Source: an uncultured Methylococcaceae bacterium
Lineage (GTDB): Bacteria > Pseudomonadota > Gammaproteobacteria > Methylococcales > Methylococcaceae
DNA length: 51,551 bases
Assembly (NCBI GenBank): GCA_903930145.1
Contig: CAIYXP010000319.1
Location: 1 to 51,551 of the forward strand
Direction of reading: 5' to 3'
Part shown: one piece after another, positions 24,121 through 33,605 of the stretch
How the letters are laid out: each line of letters starts with the position of its first letter
Position numbering within the stretch: position 1 is the first letter of the stretch
Translations under genes and position numbers: made by a program
The notes under the pieces: generated by a model
Told to the model about the DNA's origin: nothing
The model's database searches: none
Seen by the model: only the letters and a program-made list of their open reading frames with translations

Positions 24121-26418
24121 GGTCTTTTAGGTTTGGTTTCGGATTTGATACGGGATATTTTCAATACGACAGATAATTTTCGCAGTTCGCGCATGACATT
24201 GGCTAGGTGGGCGCGATCTTTGACGGCCAAAGTAATGATATCGGTGGACAATTCACTGTCTTGGTTGGTGATTTGCACGTTTTCAATATTTGCATTCATT
24301 TTGGAAATGGCTGAAGCCACTTTTGCCAAGGTTCCTAACTTATTGAGCAATTCCAGTCTGATTTCAACAGAAAAATCGCCGGTGACTAACCTGTCCCATT
24401 CCACATCCAGCCCGGTGAACTGTTTTTTGCGCAAGTCGATGATATTTTTGCAGTCGCTCAAATGCACAACAATGCCTTTGCCCGGATTGAAGAAACCCAT
24501 AATCGCATCGCCTGGAATCGGGCGGCAACATTTGGCCAGGCAGACTACCATGCCTTCAGCCCCTTTGATGGTGAGCGGTGTGCGGGGTATTTTTTCGATT
24601 CCTTCCGTTTTCGACTCTTGTGGGTTGATTTCTTCTTGCATCAGCAGGCGGACGACAAGGAAGGGCAAACGGTTGCCAAGGCCGATGTCCTCCTGTAAAG
24701 CCTCGCGGGAAGGCAGCTCCAATGCTTTCAATAATTCGTTAAAGCGTGCATCGCTGATGTCCTCCAGTCTCATGCCACGGGCGCCAAGTTCTTTTTCCAG
24801 CAACTTGCGACCCAAGTTGATCGCTTCTTGCTTCTTGAAGTTGCGCAGATAGCCGCGAATGGCGGACCTAGCTTTGGCGGTGACGACAAAATTCAGCCAC
24901 AATGGGTTTGGCCTCGCCCAGGGAGCGGTGATGACCTCCACCGTTTGGCCGTTCACCAACTGAGTGTGCAGGGGGGATAAAATTCGGTCGACTCGCGCCG
25001 ATACGCAAGCATTTGCCGACATCGGTGTGAACCGCATAGGCGAAGTCGACAATGGTGGCCCCTTGCGGCAGTTTGATGATTTTGCCCTTGGGGGTGAGGA
25101 CATAGACCTCATGCTGGAACAGATCCACCTTAAGGTTGTCGAGAAACTCCAGCGAGTCACCGGCATGTTTTTGGATTTCCAACAAGTCGCGCAGCCACTC
25201 GTGGGCGCGGGATTGCGAAATGGAGACCTGATCGTTTTCCGATTTGTAAAGCCAATGGGCGGCAATGCCACATTCGGCCATGTGGTGCATGGCAGATGTG
25301 CGAATTTGAAATTCAAGTGGTTGGCCGTAAGGTCCGACCAGCACGGTATGCAGGGATTGGTAGCCGTTGGCTTTGGGAACGGCGATATAGTCTTTGAAAC
25401 GGTTTGGCACGGGTTTGTAAAGATTGTGGGCTATGCCTAGGATGCGATAGCACTCGTCGACCGTGTTAGTGACAATTCGGAAAGCATAAACGTCAAGCAC
25501 TTCAGCAAACGACAGATGTTTGGTTCGCATCTTCTCATAAAGACTAAAAAGATGTTTTTCCCTGCCAGCGACATTGAAATTGGTCAGGCCGGAATCCCCC
25601 AACCGGGCGTTAATCGAGTTTTCAATGTTGGTGATGATTTCCTTGCGGTTGCCGCACACTTTTTTCACTTCGCGCTTTAGCACACGATAACGCATGGGAT
25701 GGTAGGCGGCAAAGCCCAAATCTTCCAATTCCATGCGCAATTCATTCATTCCTAGCCGATTGGCGATGGGTGCATAGATGTCCAATGTTTCCTTGGCAAT
25801 ACGGCGGCGGCGCTGAGATGCCATGACTCCTAGAGTCCTCATATTATGGAGGCGGTCGGCGAGTTTGACCATGATCACTCGTAGGTCCTTAACCATGGCC
25901 ATGACCATTTTGCGCACATTCTGGGCTTGAGCTTCGGCGCGGGACTTGCTGTCAAGCTGGGTAAGCTTGCTGACTCCGTCCACCAGTTGGGCGACTTCTT
26001 CGCCAAAATCTTTGGCAAGATGCTCGCGGGTGATATCAGTGTCCTCAATCACGTCGTGTAGCAATCCGGCCATGACACCCTTGGCATCCATCCTCATGCC
26101 GGCCAAGATGATGGAAACCGAAATCGGATGGCAAATATAAGCTTCCCCACTGACCCTGTACTGGCCTTCGTGAGCGCGTTCCGCCAAACGGTAGGCACGC
26201 AACACATCTTCCACTTGGAGTGGGTCAAGGTATTCGTTTAGCATGGCAACCAACCGCCGGATTAGCTTATCCTGCGGGGTTTCAGCCGGATCTTTGGGCA
26301 GAGGTTCATGTTCCACCAAGCCTCCTACACTGATGCTTGGTATTTCATCAAGATTTTCCGCAAGATCGGCCTCGCAAGTGTCACCGGCCATGCCGTTGGC
26401 ACCGCCTTGTTGGTTCAA
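24117..26418 (-). pseudogene. spoT: spoT: bifunctional (p)ppGpp synthetase/hydrolase, interrupted by a one-base frameshift
   Basis: Two frames together encode a full-length SpoT of about 766 residues. The upstream frame (26418-24868) holds the HD hydrolase domain (YICHPISVSI, LLHDVIEDT), the synthetase domain, and the start of TGS (YVLTPKGKIIKLPQGATIVDFAYAVHTDVG). It then runs into non-homologous sequence and stops at residue 516. The second frame resumes within TGS (ARVDRILSPLHTQLVNGQTVEVI) and continues through the helical and ACT parts to 24117. The shift is explained by one extra T in the TTT at 25012-25014: removing it restores HTDVGNACVSARVDR. Start is TTG 26418 overlapping the rpoZ stop, or ATG 26391. 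It may be a sequencing error or a real lesion; the catalytic half would survive either way. Confidence 0.9.
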
Positions 26419-26699
26419 AGATCGTCATCATCCATATCAATATCGTCATGACGTATCTTGAAGGTGGGCCGCTCGACCTGATAACGGTCGTGCTTGGGTC
26501 CTTCCTTCAAATAGGCGCGGGTAATCAGCCCGGCAGCTATTTCACGCAATGCCAAGACGGTTGGTTTGTCATTATTCCAAGGGAGTTTGGCATCGTCTGA
26601 GTGGCGGGCTAATTGGCGGGCGCGTTTGGAGCCCAGTAACACCAATTGGAAACGGTTGTCGACCTTGTCTAGGCAATCTTCTACGGTAACTCTGGCCAT
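26415..26699 (-). CDS. rpoZ: RNA polymerase omega subunit
   Basis: A 94-residue omega subunit, which stabilises beta' in RNA polymerase and forms one ppGpp-binding site. The opening [30 protein letters not shown] and the [15 protein letters not shown] block are diagnostic. An acidic tail ends the protein. It precedes spoT with overlapping stop and TTG start, a usual pairing for ppGpp signalling. The preceding 256 bases up to 26955 hold the divergent promoters; I see no other feature there. Confidence 0.97.
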   Translation of the reverse strand: MARVTVEDCLDKVDNRFQLVLLGSKRARQLARHSDDAKLPWNNDKPTVLALREIAAGLITRAYLKEGPKHDRYQVERPTFKIRHDDIDMDDDDL

Positions 26700-26955
26700 G
26701 ATGGCATAACCTCTAAATCAAGAAAAAAGGAAAGAAAGCTGTGTATAGCTCATTTAACCCCATGAAGGACGTTCTGTACAGACTTTAAGGCGAAAAAGCC
26801 AGTAACTTGGGTGTTTTCAAGTTTTGACCACGCACTGAAACCACTGAAATTGGCATTGTCCGGCCTTGCTTGCTTTCATGTCTAGGAAAGTGGGCTGACA
26901 ATTCCACCATTACCACAACAATCACTCGGTTCAACCAAGCAAATGGACAATCACA

Positions 26956-27534
26956 ATGACTTTGAGACGTTCAACTCAACCACCCTGTAGCATTTTGACA
27001 ATGGCCTTGATTTTAACCACACCGGGCTGCGTGACGATACATGTCACTAACGTCGACACCACGGCCCAAGCCTATGTGTTGGGCGAAAAATCGCAATTTT
27101 CTAATGGCGAAGATTTTATAGAAGTCACGGTCGGTGCCAGCGATTCTGCTGATGGAAGTGCGGCATCGACTCAAGGCCAGCCGGTAAAGGTTGTGTACCA
27201 CCTGAGCCAGGGCCTAGCCGAGGCTCAGCTTGCACTCGATAAGATTCTCAGTCACCTCGTAGCCGACCCGACCGCGAAGATTATCGTGGTGGCTAACGAT
27301 CAAGGGATCGAATTCTTACTCGATGGTGCCAAAGACGGGGCTGGAAAGTTGTTCATGACTGCCGTTCACGACATTAAAGCAAAAGGCGTCGAGTTTAGAC
27401 TTTGCAATGACACCTTAATCAAGCGCAATATTGACCCATCCAGAGTGATTGCGGACGCAAAGATTGTACCGTCGGGAGTCGCAGAGGTAGCGCGACTGCA
27501 ATTCAATGAAGGCTTCGGCTACCTGCGACCGTAG
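26956..27534 (+). CDS. DsrE-like domain lipoprotein or periplasmic protein
   Basis: A 192-residue protein. The N-terminus has a hydrophobic segment (MALILTTPGC) with a plausible lipobox at C25. The C-terminal ~115 residues fit the DsrE/DsrF-like fold: VKVVYHLSQGLAEAQLALDKILSHL, then IIVVANDQGIEFLLDGA, then GVEFRLCNDTLIKRNI, VPSGVAEVARLQFNEGFGYLRP. This pattern is common to periplasmic DsrE-family proteins of unknown role in sulfur or stress metabolism. The stretch between signal and domain is unusual for its Ser/Ala/Asp content. No operon partner is visible. Confidence 0.7.
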   Translation: MTLRRSTQPPCSILTMALILTTPGCVTIHVTNVDTTAQAYVLGEKSQFSNGEDFIEVTVGASDSADGSAASTQGQPVKVVYHLSQGLAEAQLALDKILSHLVADPTAKIIVVANDQGIEFLLDGAKDGAGKLFMTAVHDIKAKGVEFRLCNDTLIKRNIDPSRVIADAKIVPSGVAEVARLQFNEGFGYLRP

Positions 27535-27665
27535 GCACACACCGCTGTCCAACTAAAAAGCCAAGCGGACTCTCGGCGCTCATTAAATGCATTTAAGCTA
27601 AAATTAAGTCAAAGGTGTTATAAATTCGATTGTTCGGCGTTTACGAGGCATTATATCAGCGGGGC

Positions 27666-27995
27666 ATGCAGATGAACGGTTTCAATATCTTAAATAAGAA
27701 AGTCATAGTATTTGCACTTGTCTTAGGGCTTGCTTTAATTTTCCAAGGGTGTGCGGGCTATCACGGTTACGGGTATTCCCCCTATAGCTATGGTTACGGC
27801 ACTTATTATGGATCGGGTTATGGCTATCGTCCTTATGGCGGTTATTATGGCTACCGTGGCCCTGTCATTGGCTATTACGGCGGTTATCGTCGTGGCTGGG
27901 GAGGTGGATGGGGCAATGGCGGCGGCTGGGGCCATGGTTGGGGTGGTGGCTGGCGAGGCGGTGGATGGGGGCATGGCGGCGGTTTTCGGCACTGA
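27666..27995 (+). CDS. Glycine/tyrosine-rich small lipoprotein
   Basis: About 109 residues from ATG 27666; the frame is open from a TTG at 27630. A signal peptide (KKVIVFALVLGLALIFQGC) with lipobox FQGC at C29 is followed by an extremely low-complexity mature part. This consists first of G-Y and Y-G-Y repeats, then of G-W, G-G-G-W and G-H repeats ending in GGGFRH. Such proteins are usually exported and can be surface or cell-wall associated; no catalytic domain is possible here. The composition also opens spurious frames on both strands. Confidence 0.65.
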   Translation: MQMNGFNILNKKVIVFALVLGLALIFQGCAGYHGYGYSPYSYGYGTYYGSGYGYRPYGGYYGYRGPVIGYYGGYRRGWGGGWGNGGGWGHGWGGGWRGGGWGHGGGFRH

Positions 27996-28019
27996 ACAGA
28001 CTTGCAAATTCACAAACAG

Positions 28020-29390
28020 TTAAGGCTGATTAATCCATATGGTCTTGATGTTGGTAAACTCCTTGATGCCGTGGTCAGAAAGCTCACGACCAAAGCCAGA
28101 TTCCTTGATCCCGCCGCACGGAAGGCGTGGGTCGCTGGCGACCACAGCATTGACAAAGCCCATGCCGCAGTTCAGTTGGCGGACGATATACTCGCCTCGT
28201 TCAATGTCAGTGGTCCAAACGCTTCCGCCTAGGCCATAACGCGATTGGTTGGCTAAGCTGACAGCCTCTTGTTCGTTGCGGACGCGAATGATGGCCGCCA
28301 CCGGGCCAAACACTTCTTCGTCGAATGCCGCCATGCCGGGTTGCACCCAGTCCAAAATAGAGGGAAGGTAAAAGTTGCCAGATCCGGTCATGGGGGCGCA
28401 GCCAGTGATAGGGACTGCACCGGCGGCAATGCTTTTGGAAACTTGAACATGCAGATTTTCACGCAGGTCAAGGCGGGCCATTGGGGCCAAAGTGGTCGAT
28501 TCGACCAATGGATTTCCAGGCTTAAGTGCTTCTGTCAGCGACTGGAATCTTTCCATGAATTCATCGGCAATGCCATCTAGTAAAATCAAACGCTTAGCGG
28601 CTATGCAGCTTTGCCCACAGTTGACAAACCGCGATGCAAGCGCTCGCGAGACGGTCCAATCCAAGTCTGCGTCTTCCAGCACAATAAATGGGTCGGAGCC
28701 TCCCAACTCCAGCACGGTCTTTTTCAGGCTTGCCCCAGCCTGTCCGGCAAGCTCTTTGCCGGTTTGGACGCTACCGGTGAAGGTCACGCCCTGTATGCGA
28801 GGGTCGGCAATTAAAGCTTTGACCGGCTCCACTCCAATCATCAAGTTTTGGAAGACACCCTCGGGAAATCCCGCTTCAAGAAATATTTGCTCTATCGCCA
28901 ATGCGCACCCCATCACTGTGGGCGAGTGTTTCAACAACACGGTGTTGCCTGCCAGCAAGATGGGAACAGCAGCGCGAAACACCTGCCAGAACGGGAAATT
29001 CCAAGGCATCACGGCGAGTATGGTTCCTAAGGCTTGGAATGTCACAAAACTTCGTGTCGCCTCGGTTGAGACCATTTCTTCGGCGAGAAACTGTTCGCCA
29101 TGGGTTGAGAAGTACTCCAATGCCCATATGCATTTGTCGATTTCCGACCTTGCCTCACCAATAAGCTTGCCCATTTCCAAAGTAATCAAACGGGCGAATC
29201 CCTCCTTGCCATTTTTCAGTCTATTGGCACTTGCGCGTAGCATTTCTGCTCGTTGAGTAATGGGCAGCATCGACCAATGACAATAAGTATGAGTTGCCAA
29301 GTCAATTGCAGCTTCCAATCTTTTATCTGACCAAACTGAGTAACTAAGCAACGATTCGCCAGTGGCGGGATTAACGGAGAAGAATTCCAT
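28020..29390 (-). CDS. NAD(P)-dependent aldehyde dehydrogenase, succinate-semialdehyde dehydrogenase type
   Basis: A 456-residue aldehyde dehydrogenase. The catalytic cysteine is C262 in FVNCGQSCIAAKR, and the general base E228 lies in VLELGGSDPFIV. NAD(P) binding is shown by VMPWNFPFWQ and FTGSVQTGKELA. The start is ATG 29390, fixed by the family opening FFSVNPATGESL. The sequence is most like the short succinate-semialdehyde/NAD-dependent group (Sad/GabD-like); the natural substrate cannot be read from sequence. It is monocistronic. The stop is 25 bases from the Gly/Tyr-rich lipoprotein gene on the opposite strand. Confidence 0.9.
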   Translation of the reverse strand: MEFFSVNPATGESLLSYSVWSDKRLEAAIDLATHTYCHWSMLPITQRAEMLRASANRLKNGKEGFARLITLEMGKLIGEARSEIDKCIWALEYFSTHGEQFLAEEMVSTEATRSFVTFQALGTILAVMPWNFPFWQVFRAAVPILLAGNTVLLKHSPTVMGCALAIEQIFLEAGFPEGVFQNLMIGVEPVKALIADPRIQGVTFTGSVQTGKELAGQAGASLKKTVLELGGSDPFIVLEDADLDWTVSRALASRFVNCGQSCIAAKRLILLDGIADEFMERFQSLTEALKPGNPLVESTTLAPMARLDLRENLHVQVSKSIAAGAVPITGCAPMTGSGNFYLPSILDWVQPGMAAFDEEVFGPVAAIIRVRNEQEAVSLANQSRYGLGGSVWTTDIERGEYIVRQLNCGMGFVNAVVASDPRLPCGGIKESGFGRELSDHGIKEFTNIKTIWINQP

Positions 29391-29748
29391 AGTTTCTGAT
29401 TTATAATGAATTATGAAAGAAAAATTAATGTTCCATATTGGTATAAAACATATTGAATGGCATATCATACCGTATCAACCCGTTTTAACCCCAGCAATTC
29501 TCATTTTGGCGTGGAAGCCGTCATTCCGGCATGGACTGCCGGAATCCAGTGCCATGGACGGTATCGGGTCGGCTGCGTAAGTGTTTGATTAAGCGCTGTG
29601 AGTGAACCCAAGTTTCACGCCCATGTGACTGGATGCATTCGGAACATCCCTGTCCCGAACCCTACGGGTGGCTGAGCCGTGCAAAAATGCTACACTAGGT
29701 GTGTGACACAAGGTAATCAATTTGTCCATTTTTTTAAGGGTCTAGCTG
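29391..29748. other. Intergenic region between aldehyde dehydrogenase and CsgG-like operon
   Basis: This 358-base stretch holds the divergent promoters of the aldehyde dehydrogenase gene and the lipoprotein operon. A REP-like hairpin lies at 29523-29545, listed separately. A TGGCTGAGCC-type short palindrome is near 29670, shortly before a plausible promoter for the CsgG-like gene. No ORF or RNA gene is convincing. Confidence 0.45.
29523..29545. repeat. REP-like palindrome
   Basis: ATTCCGGCA and TGCCGGAAT form a perfect 9-bp stem around TGGAC. The surrounding GTCATTCCGGCATGGACTGC sequence is the widespread dispersed repeat found between genes of many proteobacteria. It lies in the intergenic region and has no coding role. 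Confidence 0.6.
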
Positions 29749-30426
29749 ATGGTGCTGAGAATCGTGGTTTTTGTAATGGGTGCGGTGTTAATTGCAGGTT
29801 GCGTTAATCGTGCAACCCATGAAGGTGTCGTAGACAGGGGTCCTCAAGTCGCGTATGCCCCACTTCCGCAGTCCGAACGAATGACTATTGCAATTTCCCG
29901 ATTTACCAACGAGTCGGTATATGGTAGCGGCTTGTTCACTGATGCATCGGGCGACCGATTGGGCAAGCAGGCAGCCGACTTGCTGGCCCGTCATTTGTCT
30001 GCAACCTCTCGCTTTAATATTGTGGAACGCCAAGATATTGGCAAACTCAAAGATGAAGCCAATCTGATGGGTTTAAGCGACCAGCAATTCAAAAAAAACC
30101 TCATTGGCGTGGATGCGTTGATTCTTGGGTCTGTCGCCGAATTGGGGCGGGACACTACCGGGGCTATTTGGCTGTTAGGCAAACAAAAAAACCAAAGAGC
30201 GAGGGCTAGAGTGGTGCTTCGCCTAGTTGACCCGAAAACCGGAGCAGTTTTTTACTCCCAAGAAGGATCAGGTGAGTCCACGTTAACCGATTCCAGCACC
30301 CTTGGGTTTGGTGGCACTGCGAGTTTTGATTCGACTTTGGAAGGTAAAGCGATTGATGCGGCTATCGTCAACATGATTAATAATGTTGTTCAAACCTTGG
30401 ATGCCCACCGAAGTCAAAATCGTTAG
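29749..30426 (+). CDS. CsgG-family outer-membrane lipoprotein
   Basis: A 225-residue lipoprotein (signal peptide, lipobox VLIAGC, C18). The mature part matches CsgG/HfaB-type proteins: MTIAISRFTNESVYGSGLF, KQAADLLARHLSATSRFNIVERQDI, GVDALILGSVAELGR, and ARVVLRLVDPKTGAVFYSQEG. CsgG of curli systems forms a secretion pore, but no curli subunit genes are present here. This protein heads a conserved three-gene lipoprotein operon (CsgG-like, DUF4810, DUF799). The three likely form an envelope complex of unknown purpose. Confidence 0.85.
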   Translation: MVLRIVVFVMGAVLIAGCVNRATHEGVVDRGPQVAYAPLPQSERMTIAISRFTNESVYGSGLFTDASGDRLGKQAADLLARHLSATSRFNIVERQDIGKLKDEANLMGLSDQQFKKNLIGVDALILGSVAELGRDTTGAIWLLGKQKNQRARARVVLRLVDPKTGAVFYSQEGSGESTLTDSSTLGFGGTASFDSTLEGKAIDAAIVNMINNVVQTLDAHRSQNR

Positions 30427-30438
30427 GGGACAGACATT

Positions 30439-30843
30439 TTGAATAATCAACCGGTTCGATTAGTATTCATAAGCATCTTCAGCCTATCATTATGGGCTTG
30501 CGCTCCGAAAAGTCTTTTTTATTGGGGTGACTACGAAACATCAATCTATGACCGTTGGATTGGAATTGATAATAACTTGGGGGAGCAACACCTTCAACAA
30601 ACAATAACCAATGCGGAGCAGAGCGGGCGAAAAGTTCCGCCCGGTTTATACGCAGATTACGGTTTTATGCTCTATCGTCGGGGCAACCTTGATGGTGCCA
30701 TTGCTTATTTTGACAAGGAAAGAAAAACCTTCCCGGAATCGAGTCTATTGATGAGTAAGCTCATCGATAAAATTCATGAAAAACAAAAATCCCCACCTGC
30801 CCAAGATTCGCAAAGCACATCAGAAGAAGGGAAAAAGCCATGA
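30439..30843 (+). CDS. DUF4810-family lipoprotein
   Basis: A 134-residue lipoprotein starting at TTG 30439 after AGGGGA, with lipobox SLWAC (C21). The mature part contains LFYWGDYETSIYDRWIG and a TPR-like GLYADYGFMLYRRGNLDGAIAYFDKE segment, both features of DUF4810. It lies 12 bases after the CsgG-like gene and its stop overlaps the ATG of the next gene. Confidence 0.8.
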   Translation: MNNQPVRLVFISIFSLSLWACAPKSLFYWGDYETSIYDRWIGIDNNLGEQHLQQTITNAEQSGRKVPPGLYADYGFMLYRRGNLDGAIAYFDKERKTFPESSLLMSKLIDKIHEKQKSPPAQDSQSTSEEGKKP

Positions 30844-31502
30844 ACAAATTTCTCTTGTGGTTAATATTCGCCATGGTTTTTATTTCGGGTTGCACAACAG
30901 TGCAGAAAAAGGATTATTCTGCATTTTATGCCCATCCTCCACGTTCCATTGTGGTCGTCCCGGCACTCAACAACACCACAGAGATCAGCGCTCCCCCTGT
31001 TTTTACTTCGACCATCACTGCACCACTGGCTGAGCGAGGCTATTACGTTTTTCCGGTTTATTTGACCGATATTTTATTAAAGGACATTGGGCTATCTGAA
31101 GCAGGACATATTCATCAACTACCGCCTAGTCGATTTCTTGATCTATTTGGGGCCGATGCCGTCCTGTTTGTGACCATTGAGGATTGGAGTACGAAATATA
31201 TTCTAATATCCTCCTCCGTGGTTGTTGACATGAAATATGAGTTGAAAGATACTCGTACAGGATTAAGCTTATGGCAAGGGGAGCAGCAGGTTGTGCATAA
31301 TTCAGACGATGGTGGGGGTGGGGGTGAGGGTGGATTAATAGCAGGATTAATCGTCATGGCGGTAAAAGCAGCGATTACGGCTATTACAGTGGACTATATG
31401 CCGTTGGCTAGACAGGCCAATCAAATGGTCTTTTTACCCCCAAAAGGACTTCCAGCCGGCCCCTATAATCCTGAATATAAAACCGATCAGAGCAAATTCT
31501 AA
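30840..31502 (+). CDS. DUF799 / GNA1162-family lipoprotein
   Basis: A 220-residue lipoprotein (MNKFLLWLIFAMVFISGC, C18). The mature part has PPRSIVVVPALNNTTEISAP, the YVFPVYLTDILLKDIGLSEAGH block and LFGADAVLFVTIEDWSTKYILISSS, matching DUF799 proteins such as meningococcal GNA1162. A Gly-rich loop (DGGGGGEGG) follows. The ATG overlaps the DUF4810 stop (ATGA). The structure of GNA1162-type proteins resembles periplasmic transport components; the function is not established. Confidence 0.82.
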   Translation: MNKFLLWLIFAMVFISGCTTVQKKDYSAFYAHPPRSIVVVPALNNTTEISAPPVFTSTITAPLAERGYYVFPVYLTDILLKDIGLSEAGHIHQLPPSRFLDLFGADAVLFVTIEDWSTKYILISSSVVVDMKYELKDTRTGLSLWQGEQQVVHNSDDGGGGGEGGLIAGLIVMAVKAAITAITVDYMPLARQANQMVFLPPKGLPAGPYNPEYKTDQSKF

Positions 31503-31581
31503 ACAGGGCCGTAGGGTTCGGTGAGACTCATTGACCGCCTGACTTATTCGGAATATATAAATCCTATTTAAATGAACGCCA

Positions 31582-32091
31582 TTGCCAACTAACCCAAAAC
31601 TTTTAATATTCGGCTACGGCAACCCTAGCCGTGGTGACGACGCCCTTGGGCCCTTGTTGCTGGAAAAGCTGCAAGCCGAGGAAAATCCAAACATCGAATA
31701 CCTGACCGATTTCCAACTCCAAGTCGAACATGCATTGGATTTGGAAGGGCGGGATTTGGTTTTGTTCATTGATGCCCATCTGACATGCCAGCCACCGTTT
31801 GAATTCGCTCCGCTGCAAGCTGAAAACGACCGAAGTTATACCACTCATGCGATGAGCCCCTCCTCGGTGCTGCAAGTGTATCAAGACATCAAACATTCCT
31901 CTCCACCGCCTTCATTCATGCTGAGTGTACGCGGCGAGCAATTCGAGTTGGGGGAAGGCTTAAGCCCATCCGCACAAAACAATCTCAATGCGGCTTTGGC
32001 ATTTGCAAAATCATTAATTGCCAAACCTGAATTAACCTATTGGCAGTGGTTGTGCAGTGCAGGGGGATTACAGCATACAATGGTTGAATGA
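31582..32091 (+). CDS. Hydrogenase maturation protease, HoxW-like
   Basis: A 169-residue peptidase of the HyaD/HybD/HoxW family, which removes the C-terminal peptide of a NiFe hydrogenase large subunit after metal insertion. The family signature FGYGNPSRGDDALGPLL (residues 10-26) carries the first nickel-binding acidic residues. LVLFIDAHL holds the second, and the family histidine may be in YTTHAMSP. It starts with TTG 31582; no in-frame ATG is nearby. The likely substrate is HoxH at 36826-38316, encoded 4.7 kb away on the other strand. The symbol hoxW is likely but not certain. Confidence 0.85.
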   Translation: MPTNPKLLIFGYGNPSRGDDALGPLLLEKLQAEENPNIEYLTDFQLQVEHALDLEGRDLVLFIDAHLTCQPPFEFAPLQAENDRSYTTHAMSPSSVLQVYQDIKHSSPPPSFMLSVRGEQFELGEGLSPSAQNNLNAALAFAKSLIAKPELTYWQWLCSAGGLQHTMVE

Positions 32092-32309
32092 GTTGTGTAA
32101 TGGTCTGGTATGCCCTATCTGCCTGAAAAGAATAAAGTCTTGGAATCACGGGCAGAATATATGCATATGTCAACCGCCAATCTTGATGATAAAACAAATG
32201 TCATTGGGAAATTTCTAGCAACCGTAACGCTGCCTTTCTATAGCCTGCCGACTACGCTCACCCTTTGCGATGACTCGTGGTTGAGCGTGGAAACGCAATC
32301 ATAAGCTAC

Positions 32310-33026
32310 CTACCACAAAGAAAAAATCGTAGTGAACTCGGTGGTGTTGATAGACTTGCATTTTTTAGGTTCATTGATGCAAGATACATCCAATTTCGCA
32401 TTGAGCAAACCTTCTTTATCAACCTCCAAGGTTAATGGGATTGGCGGGTCCGACAGCTTCATATAGACGTAATGTACTCGTATGGTTAGGTAGTCGTACT
32501 TGGTACGATCTGCATAAAAGATAAAAACACGGGACAAAGACTCGCCGGGATTGAGGTCGGCAAGCTCGCTGGACAAGTCTGAAGCGCCCTTGAACAGCCG
32601 CCCAAAATGCATGATCGTCTCGACTTTTTCAGGGGTTCCGTAGCGGCGTGACTCCTTAACTGTGCCAGAAGCCATGCTATTTTGGAAAAAGGCAGGGTTG
32701 GTTTCGTTCTCATTAAGAAAGCCTTGTTTGACCCCAATGACATTAAGCGTATAGCCAAGAACCTTCACGCTAGTCTGGCCAACGTTGGATCGGGTAATGG
32801 TGGCTAAAATGGCATCCTTGTCGCCTTTTTGGCCTGCCTTTTCCAGATTTGACGTGACGCTAAGCGTAGGCGGTGCAAGAGTGGGTACGATTTCCGCTTG
32901 GTAAATAAACGTGTATATGCCCCATATGCCAGCACCAATTAACGCCAGCGTTTGGGTGATATTATTGATACCCTCGGGGTTAAACCATTTTTCTTTTTTT
33001 TCGTCCGGTTCATTCATCTCTGACAT
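32310..33026 (-). CDS. Hypothetical single-pass membrane protein
   Basis: A 238-residue protein with an acidic/basic N-terminus (MSEMNEPDEKKEKW), a membrane segment at ~25-42 (TLALIGAGIWGIYTFIY), and a large soluble part with beta-rich character. The segment KVLGYTLNVIGVKQGF and the end LEVDKEGLLNAKLDVSCIN with two cysteines are noticeable. Nothing identifies a family. It lies downstream of the HoxW-like gene, convergent with it, at the start of an accessory block. Confidence 0.55.
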   Translation of the reverse strand: MSEMNEPDEKKEKWFNPEGINNITQTLALIGAGIWGIYTFIYQAEIVPTLAPPTLSVTSNLEKAGQKGDKDAILATITRSNVGQTSVKVLGYTLNVIGVKQGFLNENETNPAFFQNSMASGTVKESRRYGTPEKVETIMHFGRLFKGASDLSSELADLNPGESLSRVFIFYADRTKYDYLTIRVHYVYMKLSDPPIPLTLEVDKEGLLNAKLDVSCINEPKKCKSINTTEFTTIFSLW

Positions 33027-33239
33027 TTCATGGATTCCTCAATTTCAATGTCTATCAATGGTAGTTTTGGCAACCAACCAGTCTGCATAAGGATTGCAAG
33101 TGATTGGATGACAGTTTTTTATTTACAGTAATGACTGGGCTTTATTTAATAAAATACGATCAGTGGTTCACACAATCGACATGCATTCACAAGTAAGCAA
33201 GAGGTTTTTTGGTCAATCGCTTGGATTGATGAAAAAAGC

Positions 33240-33590
33240 AACTGGTTTGCGAGTTTTTGGTGCTGGTTTTTCAAAAAAAACAGCTTGAGTTTCAGAATTT
33301 CCAATTGGTTTTAGTCAAAAGCAAGCTTGATTTTAGAAAAAACAATTGGGTTTTGCCAAAAACCAGCTTGATTTTCCGAAAAACCGACTAGAATTTTCTG
33401 AAAGTAAGCTTCATTTTTCCAAAAACCAGTTGGAATTTGACGAAAGCAAGCTTGTTTTTTTGAAAAACCAGTTGGGTTTTGCCAAAAACCAGCTTGTTTT
33501 TTTGAAAAACCAGTTGGGTTTTAACAAAAACCAGCTTGTTTTTTTTAAAAATCGAGTTGAAAATGTTGAAAACAAGCTGAAACTTGGCTT
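33240..33590. repeat. Tandem array of 21-bp units encoding degenerate heptads
   Basis: About 15 tandem units of 21 bp, alternating between a CAGTTGGG type and a CAGCTTGT type, so a 42-bp higher-order period is visible. Each unit has an A-run and a T-run. The plus strand translates from a TTG at 33346 to 33720 as repeated L-x-F-x-K-N-Q heptads (LVFLKNQ, LGFAKNQ, LGFNKNQ). The minus strand also reads as related heptads (LVFQKNK) in 33615-33388. A one-base deletion near 33340 shifts the plus frame, and the part upstream is more degenerate. It is probably a decaying repeat gene or a non-coding minisatellite. There are no unique spacers of CRISPR type. Confidence 0.7.
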
Positions 33591-33605
33591 CAACCAACAA
33601 CATTA

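Noticed and set aside
24022-24852. 276-residue open frame antisense to spoT/ridA
   Set aside because: Its translation shows no family features and lies opposite conserved genes.
32110-32304. 64-residue plus-strand ORF after the HoxW-like gene
   Set aside because: No ribosome site, no recognisable features, convergent with the membrane protein gene; cannot be supported as a gene.
33240-33590. CRISPR array
   Set aside because: The 21-bp units are directly tandem with no unique spacers, and no cas gene is in the window.
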